Positions 9,086 to 21,770 of a stretch of 64,000 bases of DNA are shown here, piece by piece. This DNA comes from Przewalskia tangutica (Eukaryota > Streptophyta > Magnoliopsida > Solanales > Solanaceae): assembly GCA_029844215.1 (NCBI GenBank), contig CM056738.1:67237593-67301592 (forward strand). Direction: 5' to 3'. The notes beneath the pieces were generated by a model. The model did not search any database, was not told the origin of the DNA, and saw only the letters and a list, made by a program, of their open reading frames with translations. A program made the translations under genes and the position numbers. Positions within the stretch are counted from its first letter, which is position 1, and each line of letters begins with the position of its first letter.

Positions 9086-12000
9086 TGTCACGACCCGAAC
9101 CCGGGCCCGTGACTGGTGCCTTACCCCGGGCACCCTAGTGATACATCATCAGAGTAATCAGCGGAACATAAAACAATAACATGAAACCAATGCAATAAGA
9201 CAGTGAAATAAGAAGACAGGCTAACCCAAAAACGATTACCTTCATAATATATAACAATTTGAGCGATATCCCTTTCTACAACTCGCCACAACAAGCATTA
9301 CTGCACTCTAAGAATGATACGACAACAATGGCGGACAGGCCCCGCCAAACCCCGAATGTAAACACCTACTACGACAGGGACTATACCACCGATAAGCCTC
9401 CGAGAAACGGAGCTTCCCAAACGCTGAATCGTGACTCGAGAGCTAGGATCAACGATCGTGTACCTCAACTGCGGCATGAACGCAGCTTCAAGGAGGTCGA
9501 GACAACAGTACCAAGTATGTGAAATCAAAATATCAGAAATGAAATCATAATAGTCTATAAAGGAGACATGTATGATAACCAAACTACGATTTACAATTAA
9601 ATAAGCGATCATGTCAAGTCGTGACTCACGCCTCAAAGTCATCACTCATATATAACTATGGGTCTCAAGCCCATAACATCAATCATGCAGTGGAATACCT
9701 TCCTCACCGCCAGCTTTATGATATAAAAGCACCAAGAAATACACATGAACACGTGTCCCAATGTGTCCTAATAAAATAGTACAGGTAAGTACGAAAGCAT
9801 AACCGACTACTAACACCTACAAGACTAACAGTGGTCATAAATCAGATCATGATAATCGCTTCAGACCGTCACATGATCAAAGCCGGTCACTCGCTCGCAG
9901 ATCGATGCGCGTCTAGCCACCGAACTCTCCGCTGACTCGCGATAGGCCAACCTCATAGGCCCGCATGAGGTATTCTCGCATCGAGGGTAGCTACTCCCGC
10001 ATCGCCCCGACTCGCACCGCGTGGCCACGAAGACCGCGTGACCACAAGGGCCGCAAACTAACCTCGAACTCCGTAGTTCCGCATGGATCCCCGACCCGCA
10101 TGCAGGTATTCTCGAATCATGGTCCTGCATCGCTGAGTCTACCCCGCATCGGAGGGCGCAACCTCGGAAACAACTCAAGGTGAGTGGTACAATACCATCA
10201 TAACTACCGAGAGTCAAACAACTTTAAGCGCGATCGGAAACCCTTTACACTAACATCACAAGATACTATCACACGTAGCATCCTAGCATGTTTACTTAAC
10301 AAATCAACAAGAAAGTATTACAAGGCAATCACAAACCAACATAATCAAGTTATATACACAAGGTACTTTCTACTATATGATTAACAAGATCGGTTTTTAT
10401 CCCCACGATTTCATACATTAACTCTTTAAAAGATCGTTACTTTCACAAAACCACACAATACGTAGTATATGAAAATAGAGTGATTATCTTTTGAAGTAAA
10501 TCAAAACACTTACCCTTGTAAATTCAAGTAACAACATTATTTTCCAAACGTCCAAGTTTGCCTAATTTCAAATGTTCACGTTTTTTATTTTTAGAAAGGT
10601 TTCGTAGTTCATAGTCTTATTCATTTAAGAATATAATTCTCTTTTAAACCATCTGAGAAACATAAGCCTTATATGTGAGTAGGATATTCTTGTTTATAAC
10701 AATCTTATTACAATGACCATGATCTAGGAAATATCATTTTGTCTCATCTTAACTTCTGCGGATGGAAGTTTCTACCGGTTTTTATAATACTTAATCACAA
10801 AACATTTCCTTTTATTAGCGCCGCAGATGGTTTGTCGATACACATTCTGATTTCGAACTCAAGAAACATTCTTAAGCCGTTATACCTAACTTCCCATAAA
10901 GCTAGTATAACTCTTAAGTTTTCAAAAACTAAGTATTACTCTTCTTTCAAAATGATTCAAAAATCTTTTGAAATACTTCAAGTTCTTTATTATCACATAA
11001 CCAGCCAGTTATAGTTCAAATCAGTTACCTTTTAAAAACCATAAGTATTTTCTTACATACATAAAGCTGTTATAACCAACTTCCCATAAAGCCGTTATAA
11101 CACTTTATGTTTTAGACCAATCAAATACATTTAACATATGTACATCTACCGTACGACATAGTTACACACATATCATGCTAGAAGAGATAGGAAGAGGTTC
11201 ACATACCTCGCGACGATTATCGACTACTAGCAAAACGCTTCAAGTACCTCAAACCGCCGGCTACTCCTTAAGCCAAGTAGATCGCGCCACGCATAGTACT
11301 TCCACCTATAAGGCCACAAGGCGCTTATTAACATTTAGGTCTCTTCGTAGAACATTCTACAGAAAATTCGGAAGACCTCCTCCCGCACAAACAGTAAATC
11401 TCCTCCTCTATCTGGCCGCTACCAAGCCAACTGGGGGTTATACGTCTAATCGGACGCATAATTCTACCTCACGTAAAAGCTACACAAGTCTGCATGTCTG
11501 AATACACCCTATGTAATTACAACAAGACTTTCTTTGAAAAGGTTTCTTATTATTCAGCTTAAGTCAAAAGACATTGCCGATAACTACGTTCGATTCTATA
11601 TATAGTATACTTCAACTATATATTCTAACAACATGTAATTTCCAATTACAATAGGGACAAGATAATTACCTCGATAAGCCCATAATTATCCAAGTATAAA
11701 GTCGATCTGGGCAACGTTTAGCTCCAACTCCGAGCGCTCCAACCCGCTCCAAACCACCCTTGGAAGTTCTAACCAACTTCTACTTAATACTCCAACTAAC
11801 TATGGAGATTTTCCTTAGGGTTTCGGTTTTGTGGTGAAGGAAGTATAATAGTATTTACGGCTTTTCAGATAAGTATAACCTTGAATACTACAAGGTATAA
11901 GGGCCAAGGTATTTTGGGTATAGTAACAATACTTTTGAGAGTATTTCTACCAAGTGGGGTGTATTTATACGAGACAACACCATAAGGGGTGTATACCTCG

Positions 12001-12562
12001 CCAACCCCACTAGGAAGGGGGTACTCTCGACCAAGGGGAGGGCTCTCGCCGGGCCTCACGAGGGGGAGGGGTGTTGGACGAACACCACAAGAGAGGGGGA
12101 AGGGATTTTAGAAGTAGCACAATTTTTGGATGAAGAAGTTCATCAAAGGGAGGGTATTTATAGGTCAAGCCATGGCTACCAATGGCCAAGATCAAGCCAA
12201 GTGTGGTGCAAGTGTAGGGCCAAGATCATGCCAAGTGCACCTTATCCATCTACCACAAAATATCCTACCTACTACTTGACAAAAATGTCAAGGAATTCGT
12301 CCCCCTTTACCGCCCCACACTCCACCAATGAGAGGGTGCCAAGTGGCGCCCTCTTGTTGGTCCAACACATTTCGTCTCTCGGAAAAATCCGCAAAAATTA
12401 AAAATGACATAGCCGGAATTTACCCTACGCTAGTTGTGTAAAACGTTTCGTCGAAAAACGACTCTAACCGGGTGTTGTGCACAAAAATAATTTCGGCCAA
12501 GCACTTTAAGGCACAAACTTTTCTACGTACGCCCCACGCACATACCGAAATACGGTATAACA
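9086..12562 (-). repeat. E2 3' LTR (left copy, 3477 bp)
   Basis: It reads TGTCACGACCCG to ACGGTATAACA on the plus strand. It contains the GC-rich block with two CCGCATG(C)AGGTATTCTCG repeats about 136 bases apart (about 9960 and 10095). This block replaces the minisatellite section of the E1-type LTR. TATTTATA at 12155-12162 is the inverted TATA box. Confidence 0.92.
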
Positions 12563-14184
12563 TTCTCCCCTCCTTAGAAACATTTGTCCCGAATGTTCCT
12601 TCTAAGTCTCAAACCAACGTGCGCCAGTATAGTCTTCACTACTATACTTACCTGAACAATCCTGCCACAACTGGCCACAACAACACCTGCGCAAAATACT
12701 TACATCCAAGTCCACGGGAAACACCTCTAACATCACAAACGCCCCATCCAAGGGTCTAAAATATAATTCCTTCGCACTTTCTCCATACAAAAGAAATGGT
12801 CACATCTCGCCGCAATACATGCTCGCTTCTCCCTTTACTCGTCGTGATACCACTTTTGTCACTTTGCCGCGAGGTTCTAGTGTCACTCCGCGACCTAACA
12901 AATGGTACCGGCTGCATGCGATCCCCGAGGTCGTGATACTCGAACTCTTACCACATTTCGATACTTCTTCGCTTTCCAAAACTCGGTTACTATCTCTAAC
13001 GTGGTCATCATTAATCGAACACTGATGGATCTCCGATACTTTCCCGATCATAACAATACGAAAGACGACATATCGCCTCCTAAGTCGGACGGCAAATGCT
13101 AACATATAGGCACCGCCTATTCTTCACATGAACTCGTGCGGCCCAAAGTAACTCGCTAAGTTCCTCTGCTTTCCAAAACTCGTCACACCCAACCCGGTGG
13201 TACTTTCAAGAAGACCGACCAACTCGAACTCTAAGCGTCGTCGCCGATTATCCGCACGATTTCTCCGAGCCGCCGAACCTCTTCTAGACAAGCTTTACCC
13301 TATCCACACCGCCTGGAACAAGCTGAACCAACTATCCGAATCTTGCCAACATCGAACCAATCGGCCGGCGACTTACACATCCGCCCACAAGGCTTCATAA
13401 GGCGACATCCGAACACCGAAATGGTAGCTTAAACACTCTCCACAGAGACAACAATCCTCACAACTACCCCGAAATCCACACACCGCCCGAGGCGAATGCG
13501 ATTCTAAGACTCACTGAGTTCTTAACCTCGCTGTAAAACTTCGAAACAAAAACAGCCGTACCACTGGCTCCACTGTCGTCATAAGGTGAAGGTAGGCACC
13601 TGCAGCCTTACAACCTTTACGATAAATCAACACCGCCGAGTAAACGGTCTTTGCTAAGACAAGACGGCCGACCTCATCGCCCGACCATCGGTCGAATCGA
13701 TCCACGAACTCAGACTTGGTTAACTAAACTTGGGCCTAACACCTCATAACCCTAACCCAAAGCGACCACCACAACCGACCCCACAACCATACAGGCCGCG
13801 GGTTGACCCGCAACGTGGCCTCAACCCGACCCGGCAACGCGCAAGACATTAGCTCCCCGAACCGGAAAACTTTCACTAATCACGTTATGAAAACCTAGCG
13901 GTCTTCTTAGCTCAACTACCCTCTTTCATTCCACACTACTCAGGGACTTATCCCACAAACATAGCTCACGTGCACTATGCACTCCTATAAGGGTCAAACA
14001 TAAACATACGTCTTTTACTCGAGATGGCCTTACCTCTAAGGTTTTCACGTATAATGCTCTAAGGCTTACGTTTTCTCTAGAGGGTTAAGGATATATCTAT
14101 ATCTACTGTTTCACTCCCCTTAGTCGTTCTAATCAAACCTGCCCCGTAGGGCGCATAGCTAAGGAAGATGACGAACTACCCACC
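12563..14184 (-). other. E2 internal non-coding region between purine tract and gag
   Basis: It begins with the inverted purine tract (TTCTCCCCTCCTT). No pol motif is seen on either strand. A GATACCACTTTTGTCAC motif at about 12850 copies the primer-site/LTR junction. The short open frames here are not conserved among copies. Confidence 0.6.
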
Positions 14185-14897
14185 GATCCTGAAGGCTATG
14201 TCCTCCTACAAGGACACTCTTTCGACATCAGACCCTGACGGTCGTAGGTACAACAAGTACCAACTAAAAGACAACATTCCCCGGGATGACGTCTGTCACA
14301 CTGTGAATACCGAGGGAACACTTAATCCGGCCGGCCGAACCTACGTGTCGTGGAACCGAAGCTCGAGCTCGACCAACTCACGAATACCCCGAACGCCCCG
14401 AACCCCGGAGGACCTCTGTGACCTGGTGGATGTGCAAATCTAATCCGTTGGTGAGGTGACTCGCCAAAAGTTACCAAAGGACCTCGCCGCTCGCCCTCTT
14501 CGCCCTTCGTTAACCCGTTGATCTCTACGCTTGGCACATTGCGCATAAGCCCGCATACGTGCCATGCTCAAGCCTAATCAAGAATTACTCTTGTACAACC
14601 TCTCTTAGATAGTCATCATGACTCGCGGTACATCGGTATACTCCGGTAGCCAAATCCATAGCTAATAACGGGTCGCTTTCTGCAATCTAAATTCATCGTT
14701 TCGCCGCGAATCGAAGGTTCAAATATCATGGCGCAAGAGGAATTGCGCCGTGCTAAACTCACTGGGTGGTGACGAGCATAACTCCCGAATGAAATACCAC
14801 CCGGTGATGATTGGGCTGTGCCTCGTAACCCTCTGAACTCTACTCGCAGACTCCTTTGCGCCTTGCCCTCTGGGCCGGGTTTGCCTACGCGAGGCAT
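14185..14897 (-). pseudogene. gag remnant of E2
   Basis: The minus-strand start ATG is at 14895-14897 (MPRVGKPGPEGKAQ...), about 190 bases inside the primer-binding site. Pieces of the gag follow in different frames: RNVEINGLTK near 14530, then a SPHQRIRFAHPP stretch. There is a damaged zinc knuckle (CD.RHPGEC) near 14270-14305 and a second knuckle trace near 14220-14260. It lacks the central FSKAFLAHF-type block of the E1 gag, as do the other minus-strand copies. Several frameshifts make it non-functional as read. Confidence 0.65.
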
Positions 14898-15078
14898 AGC
14901 GGTGAGGGAAAGAAATACGTGAGAGGTCCAACTTACAACACACTCTAAGGCACGATCTCGAGTGAGAAGAATAGAAACCAATCATAAATATCCTATAGCC
15001 TCACGATTATTGGTGGTGCACAACACGCCGATAATCAAGACTCTATCGATACGGTCAGACACTTTCCGAGGATTAATC

Positions 15079-15090
15079 GCTTCGATACCA
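15079..15090 (-). other. Primer-binding site of E2
   Basis: On the plus strand it reads GCTTCGATACCA, four bases before the LTR. The expected form GCTCTGATACCA is intact in X. The difference is CTG read as TCG. Confidence 0.8.
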
Positions 15091-15094
15091 CTTT

Positions 15095-18000
15095 TGTCAC
15101 GACCGAACCGGCCCGTGGATCGTGCCTTACCGGGCACCCTAGTGATACATCATCGAGTAATCGAACATAAAACAATAACATGAAACCAATGCAATAAAGC
15201 AGTGAAATAAGAAGACAAAGCAACCTAAAACGGTTACATTCATAATATATAACAATTTGAAGTTACATCCCTTTCTACAACTCGCCCACAACGATTACAT
15301 GCACTTCTAAGAATGATACGACAACAATGGCGGGACAGGGCCCCGCCAAACCCCTGAATGTAAACACCTACTACGACAGGGGACTATACCACTGATAAGC
15401 CTCCGGAGAAACGGAGCTTCCCAAACGCTGAACTGTGACCCTGAGAGCTAGGATCAACGACTGGTGTACCTCAACCTGCGGCATGAACGCAGCCCCCCGA
15501 AGGAGGTCAGTACAACAGGTACCAAGTATGTGAAACTGAAAATACTGTAAATGAAATCATAATAGTCTATAAAGCAGGAGACATGTATGATAACCAAACT
15601 ACAGTTTACAATTAAATAAGCAGTCATGTCAAGTCAGGGACTCACGCCCTCAAAGTCATCACTCAAATATAACTATGGGTCTCAAGCCCATAACATCAAT
15701 CATGCCCGTGGAATACCTTCCTCACTGCCGGCAGTTTATGATATAAAAGCACCAAGAAATACACATGAACCCCAGGTCCCACCTGTGTCCTAATAAAACG
15801 ATGCAGGTAAATGCGAAGGCATAACCGACTACTAACACCCACGACTAACGTGGTCATAAATCGTATCATGATAATCGTCTGCACTGGCCACATGATCAAA
15901 GCCGGTCACTCGCCCGCAGATCATATGTGCGCCTAGCCACGAACTCTCCGCGACTCGCGATAGGCCAACCTCGTAGGCCCGCGTGAGGTATTCCTCGCAT
16001 CGAGGGTAGCTACTCCCGGCATTGTCTGGACTCGCACCGCGTAGCCACGAAGACCGCGTGACCACAAGGGCCGCAAACTAACACGAACTCCGTAGTTCCG
16101 CATGGATCCCCGACCCGCATGAGGTATTCTCGAATCATGGTCCTGCATCGCCGAGTCTACCCGCGTCGGAGGCGCTTAACCTCCGAAACAACTCAAGGTG
16201 AGTGGTACAATACCAACATAATCTGGTGAGAGTCAAACAACTTTAAGCGCAGTCGAGGGGAAACCCCTTTACACTAACATCACAAGATACTATCACACGT
16301 AGCATCCTAGCATGTTTACTTAACAAATCAACAAGAAAGTATTACAAGGCAATCACAAACCAACATAATCAAGTTATATACACAAGGTACTTTCTACTAT
16401 ATGATTAACAAGATCGGGTTTTTATCCCCAAAGTACTTCATACATTAACTCTTTAAAAGATACGTTACTTTCACAAAAACCACACAATACCCGTAGTATA
16501 TGAAAATAGAGTGATTATCTTTTCAAGTAAATCAAAACACTTACCCTTGTAAAATCAAGTAACAACATTATTTTCCAAACGTCCAAGTTTGCCTAATTTC
16601 AAATGTTCACGTTTTTTATTTTTAGAAAGGTTTCGTAGTTCATAGTCTTATTCATTTAAGAATATAATTCTCTTTTAAACCATCTGAGAAACATAAGCCT
16701 TATATGTGAGTAGGATATTCTTGTTTATAACAATCTTATTACAAAGACCATGATCTAGAAATATCATTTTGTCTCATCTTAGCTTCATGCGGATGGAAGT
16801 TTCTCTCGGTTTTAATAATACTTAATCACAAACATTTCCTTTTATTAGCGCTGCAGTGGTTTGTCGATACACATTCTGATTTCCGAACTCAGTAAAACAT
16901 TCTTAAGCCGTTATACCTAACTTCCCATAAAGCTAGTATAACTCTTAAGTTTTCAAAAACTAAGTATTACTCTTCTTTCAAAATGATTCAAAAATCTTTT
17001 GAAATACTTCAAGTTCTTTATTATCACATAACCACCGATTATAGTTCAAATCGATTACCTTTTAAAACCATAAGTATTTTCTTACATACATAAAGTCATT
17101 ATAACCAACTTCCCATAAAGCCGTTATAACACTTTATGTTTTAGACCAATCAAATACATTTAACATATGTACGTCTACCGTACTACATAGTTACACACAT
17201 ATCATGCTAGAAGAGATAGGAAGAGGTTCACATACCTCGCGACGATTATCGACTACAAGCAAAACGCCCAAGTACCTCAAACCGCGGCTACTCCTTAAGC
17301 CAAGTAGATCGCGCCACGCATAGTACTTCCATCTATAAGGCCACGCGCGCTTTATTAACATTTAGGTCTCTTCAGAACATTCTACGAAAATTCGCAAAGA
17401 CCTCCCCGCAACAACAGAAATCTCCTCCTCTATCGGGGCGGCTACCAAGCCAACCGGGGGTTATACGTCTAATACCGACGTGCATAATTCAACCTCACAG
17501 AAAACCTACACAAGTTCATGTAATACACCCTATGTAATTCTGATTCGATACTCTTCTTTCGAAAAGGTTTCTTATTATTCAGGCTTAAGTCAAAAGACAT
17601 TGCCGATAACTACGTTCAGTTCTATATATAGTATACTTCAACTATATATTCTAACAACATGTAATTTCCAATTACAATAAATGGACAAGATAATTACCTC
17701 GATAAGCCCGTAATTATCCAAGTATAAAGTTGATCCTGGGCAACGTTTAGCTCCAACTCCGTGCGCTCCAACCCGCTCCAAACCACCCTTAGAAGTTCTA
17801 ACCAACTTCTACATACTACTCCCACTAACTATGGAGATTTTCCTTAGGGTTTCGGTTTTGTGACTTAAGGGAATATAGTAGTATTTCCGGGCTTTTCAGT
17901 ATAAGTATAACCTTGAATACTACAAGGTATAAGGGCCAAGGTATTTTGGGTATAGTAACAATACTTTTGAGAGTATTCTACCAAGGGGGTGTATTTATAC

Positions 18001-18592
18001 GAGACAACACCACAAGGGTGTGTATACCTCGCCAACCCCACTAGGAAGGGGGCTACTCTCGCCAAGTGGAGGGCTCTCGCCAAGGGCCTCACGAGGGGAG
18101 GGGTGTTGGACGAACACCACAAGAGAGGGGGAAGGGATTTTAGACTTATCACAATTTTTGGATGAAGAAGTTCATCAAAGGGGAGGGTATTTATAGGTCA
18201 AGCCATGGCTAACCAATGGCCAAGATCAAGCCAAGTGTGGTGCAAGTAGGCCAAGATCATGCCAAGTGCACCTTATCCATCTACCACAAAATATCCTACC
18301 TACTACTTGACAAAAATGTCAAGGAATTCGCCCCTTTACCGCCCCACACTCCACCAATGAGAGGTGCCAAGTGGCGCCTCTTGTTGGTCCAACACGCTTC
18401 GTCTCTCGGAAAAATCCGCAAAAATTAAAAATGACATAGCCGAATTTACCTACGCTAGTTGTGTAAAACGTTTAATTTAAAACGACTCTAACCGGGTGTT
18501 GTGCACAAAAATAATTTCGGCCAAGCACTTTAAGGCACAAACTTTTCTACGTACGTCCTTACGTACATACTCTGGAAATACGGGGTATAACA
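15095..18592 (-). repeat. E2 5' LTR (right copy, 3498 bp)
   Basis: It is collinear with 9086-12562. It keeps many CTG/CAG triplets that are TCG/CGA in the left copy (for example near 15430, 15470 and 15601), while its own first 60 bases show the reverse pattern. TATA box at 18188-18195. Confidence 0.92.
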
Positions 18593-20110
18593 ATTGTGTT
18601 GTCTTAAAATGGTTTAAAACTTAAAGTGTTATAACAACTTTATGGGAAGTTGGTTATAACGACTTTATGAAAACAAAAGAAGGGTTTTTATCATTGGTTT
18701 TAATGTGGAAACTTGACTTTAAAAAGAGAAGTTGTTTTGGTTTGCTTAAAAGATGTAAGTCACTCTATTTTATACTACGGGTATCGGGTGATTTTCATAA
18801 AAGGAATGGATCTCTTAAAAGGAATTTAACGTACGTAGTACTTTAGGGTTAAAACCCGGACTTTGACATAAAATGAAAGTACTTAGAGTTATGTATAACT
18901 TGCCTATGCTTGTTGTTGTGTAACTTGCCTATGCTTGTTGTTGTGTAACTTGCCTATGCTTGTTGTTGTGTAACTTGCCTATGCTTATTGAGATAGTCTT
19001 TGTTGTGCAAGAATTGTGTTTCTATTCTACCGCGTCACTCGATGGAGGGCCGGTTGACTTGTTGAGAACTTACTTGGACGTACCGGCAGTGACGGGAGAT
19101 TCCACGGGTATGCTTCCATTAGCATTAGTACATGGGCATGTCTACACCGTTGATGGATTATGTGGACATGTGACCATTTTTTGTTATGGCGAAGTATCGT
19201 GACTTACGGTTGTGATTGGGTGCGTAGCCTGTTTACTTGCCCGCCGCCCACGTGGGCGCAGTGGATCTGCACAGGTTGTTGCACTTACCACGTGTCGCCT
19301 TCGCGCAAGATCGTGACTTATGGTTGTGATCGGGAGCGTAGCTTGTATACTTGCCCCCGTCAGCTACGTGGCGCAGGTGGATCGGGTATAGGTTATTGCA
19401 CTTGCCACGTGTCAGCTTCGCGAGTCAGTATAGTGACGAGGTCTCGTGGTACGGCTTTGGCATTAGGTAGGACTTGGTGTTCAGGTGTACTCCTTGGTGT
19501 TGTTATATCATAGACTGCCGGCAGTGAGGAAGGAATTCCACGGGCACGAGTGATGATTTGGAGGGCGTGAGTCCACGACTTGATATATTTGTTATATGTT
19601 GTCATCGTAGTTTGGTTATCATACATGTCTCCCGCTTTATATATCGCTATGATTTCATTTATAGTACTTTGCGCCACATACTTGGTACTGTTATCGACCT
19701 CCTTCGGGAACTGCGTTCATGCCGCAGTAGAAGTACATCGGCCGCCGATCCCCGCTTTAGGATCACCTTTCAGCGTATTGGGAAGCTCGTTCCTTCGAGG
19801 CTTATCTTTGGTATGTTACCACGAGTGCAGAGGTTCTTGTACATTCAGGTATGGCGGGCCCCGTCCCGCCATAGTTGTTGTAAAAATCTTAGAGGTGCAG
19901 AAGTTTGCACGGGGTTGTAAGGATTATCGCTCAAATGTATATATATATATATGTTGAAAGGCAACCATTTTGGTTGGCCTGTTTTCTTTCATCTTGATCC
20001 ATGTCTATTTGCATATTAAAGTTTTTATTTCCGCTGGTTTTATCTGATGTTGTATCACTAGGGTGCCCGGGGTAAGGCACCAGTCACGGGCCCGGGTTCG
20101 GGTCGTGACA
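18593..20110 (+). repeat. E1 3' LTR, second segment
   Basis: It resumes at ATTGTGTTGTC exactly where 9085 broke off. It carries the minisatellite (18898-18997), the tandem pair (19199, 19313) and the TA run, and ends GGGTCGTGACA. ATAGA follows. Confidence 0.92.
18898..18997 (+). repeat. 25-bp minisatellite in E1 3' LTR, four copies
   Basis: It has the same period and copy number as in the 5' LTR (3631-3730). Here the first unit reads TTGTTGTG where the 5' LTR has TTTTTGTG. Confidence 0.9.
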
Positions 20111-21770
20111 ATAGAATACATACTGTAGAAGTATAGAAGTAAGTATAAATACTTAGAAGGATATTAAGAATATAATTGAACTGTTATCACAGTAGAAGGG
20201 TATAAAAGAAGAATAATTGAACTATACTTACTTAGGACTGTTTTCACAGTAGACTTGAGTAGCTCACCGGGTAGGGAAGTGCTGCCCGATTTTCCGTAGA
20301 ATAAAGGACCCTCTGCTTAGAATCACATGAGTAGTCTAGACGTTGATAGGCGTGTCGACTATTATAGGTTGATTCTTCGCGCGACATATTCAACTTGGCG
20401 GTGGTTTTGGTGAGAAGGTATGTGATTCTTCCTAAAGCATGATATTTTAAAATATATATATAGTACGGTAGACGTACATGTGTTAACTGAATAATAACTA
20501 CGGAAATGTCTTTTGACTTAAGCCTGAATAATAACTACGGCAATGTCTTTTTGACTTAAGCCTGAATAATAAGAATCTTGATGCTTTTCAAAAGAATACT
20601 GAATAATTTTTAACAGAAGAGAACTAATTGGTTTTTAAACAAAAAGCTTCAGAGTTATACTAGCTTTATGGGAAGTTAGGTATAACAACTTAAGAATGAT
20701 AAAAGGAACAGTTTATTTGTGTGTTTATAACAGACTTATATTGATTTATGAAAGAAAAATAAAATGGTTTGATAAGTAGACATGATATGATGCTATGTGT
20801 GGTAGTGACTTGTAACGTTTGTATAAGAGGGTATTCTTGTTGTACTTATGTTGTTTAACGATAAGCTGTTATGTTAGTATTATATCACTCACCTCTTGAC
20901 ATGTTACCGGGGGTTAAGGCGCCTCCGACGCGGGTAGACTCAGTGATGCAGGACCATGATTCGAGAATACCTCATGCGGGTCCAGGGACCTATCCGAGCT
21001 ACGAGTTCCGGTTAGTGTGCGGGTTATACCTCACGCGATCTATGTGGCCATGCGGACTACGAGTCGGGGCGATGCCGGTAGCTACCCGACGCGGGTTATA
21101 CCCTGCGGGCCTATGTGAGTGGCCCACGCGACTACGAGTCCGGATTAGGCTTCACAGTGGATACTACGCGATTGGCCCTACTTCGATCATTCGCGGCCTA
21201 GAAAAGACACATTCTGATTTACCTATTGTTGCTCTTGTTTATGATGCACTATGTGCGATTACATTAGTTGTTTCGCATATTTATAAAATTGGTTTTAAAA
21301 TAATATGTTTTCATTTAAGTACTTCTGATTTCACATACTTAGTACTGTTATCTGACCTCCTTCGGGGGGCTGCGTTCATGCCGCAGGTAAGGGCAAGCAG
21401 GTGCTAGATCCACATCCTTAGGATCTTTGCTTTGGTGTCAGGAGCTCCATCTTCTCCGGAGGCTCTACTTTGGGTATGATCTCCCTGTATTGTAGATAGT
21501 TTTGTACATTCAGGGTATGGCGGGGCCCTGTCCCGCCATAGTTGTTTACTTCCTTAGAGGTCTGTAGCTCTATTGTACAGTTGGGATGTAACTGCAAAAA
21601 CTTGGGTTATATGTATTTATGCCGAAAGGCAAGTTTTCTTCAGATAAATTGTTTCTTTTTTTTTTAAAATATTTCTTGTCTTGTCTTATATTCCACTGAT
21701 TTCTCTGATGTATGACTACTTGGGTGCCCGGGTAAGGCACCAGTCACGGGCCCCGGAACGGGTCGTGACA
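20111..21770 (+). repeat. E0 3' LTR, second segment
   Basis: It begins with the repeated ATAGA and continues the sequence interrupted at 1248. It has the GC-rich block of the E2/X subtype (about 20915-21170), not the minisatellite subtype. The whole E0 LTR is only about 2.46 kb because roughly 0.9 kb is missing around 20700-20850 compared with the others. It ends GGGTCGTGACA. Confidence 0.82.

Larger units (their letters stand above)
9086..18592 (-). mobile_element. E2: complete TR-GAG type element nested in E1
   Basis: It is 9507 bp and inverted relative to its host. It has a left LTR (its 3' LTR, 9086-12562), an internal region 12563-15094 and a right LTR (its 5' LTR, 15095-18592), flanked by ATTGT. 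No pol was found. The two LTRs differ mainly at CTG/CAG sites and G/C runs. Confidence 0.93.
1249..20110 (+). mobile_element. E1: complete TR-GAG type LTR retrotransposon carrying a nested copy (E2)
   Basis: It consists of a 5' LTR (1249-4826), an internal region (4827-7025) with primer-binding site, broken gag and purine tract, and a 3' LTR (7026-9085 and 18593-20110). ATAGA duplications flank it. Without E2 it is about 9.35 kb, of which the LTRs make up about three quarters. There is no pol between the end of gag at 6217 and the purine tract at 7013, so it could only move with enzymes supplied in trans. Its LTR is a distinct subtype, with a 25-bp minisatellite and a 115-bp duplication in the second half. 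Confidence 0.9.
1..21770 (+). mobile_element. E0: partial Ty3/gypsy chromovirus element, right-hand part, interrupted by E1
   Basis: The last 441 internal bases (pol end, 3' untranslated part, purine tract) are followed by a 3' LTR at 442-1248 and 20111-21770. The element is split by E1, and its 5' part lies left of the window. Its right end GGGTCGTGACA at 21770 abuts sequence that belongs to the minus-strand LTR of X, so E0 sits inside X. The first five bases after it (GGTGA, 21771-21775) should be its target duplication. It is the only copy here with a trace of pol. Confidence 0.8.

Noticed and set aside
9900..10180. Centromeric satellite or rDNA-like GC-rich repeat
   Set aside because: Only two diverged units about 136 bases apart occur per LTR, in the same LTR position in all copies of the subtype.
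9086..18592. Cytosine deamination (C-to-T) or RIP-like mutation as cause of copy differences
   Set aside because: The recurrent change is CTG to TCG or loss of one base, on both strands, with homopolymer indels. It is not a C-to-T or G-to-A excess.
20871..21407. 178-residue open frame on the plus strand
   Set aside because: It lies wholly in the GC-rich part of the E0 LTR. The same segment is not open in the other copies and shows no known motif.
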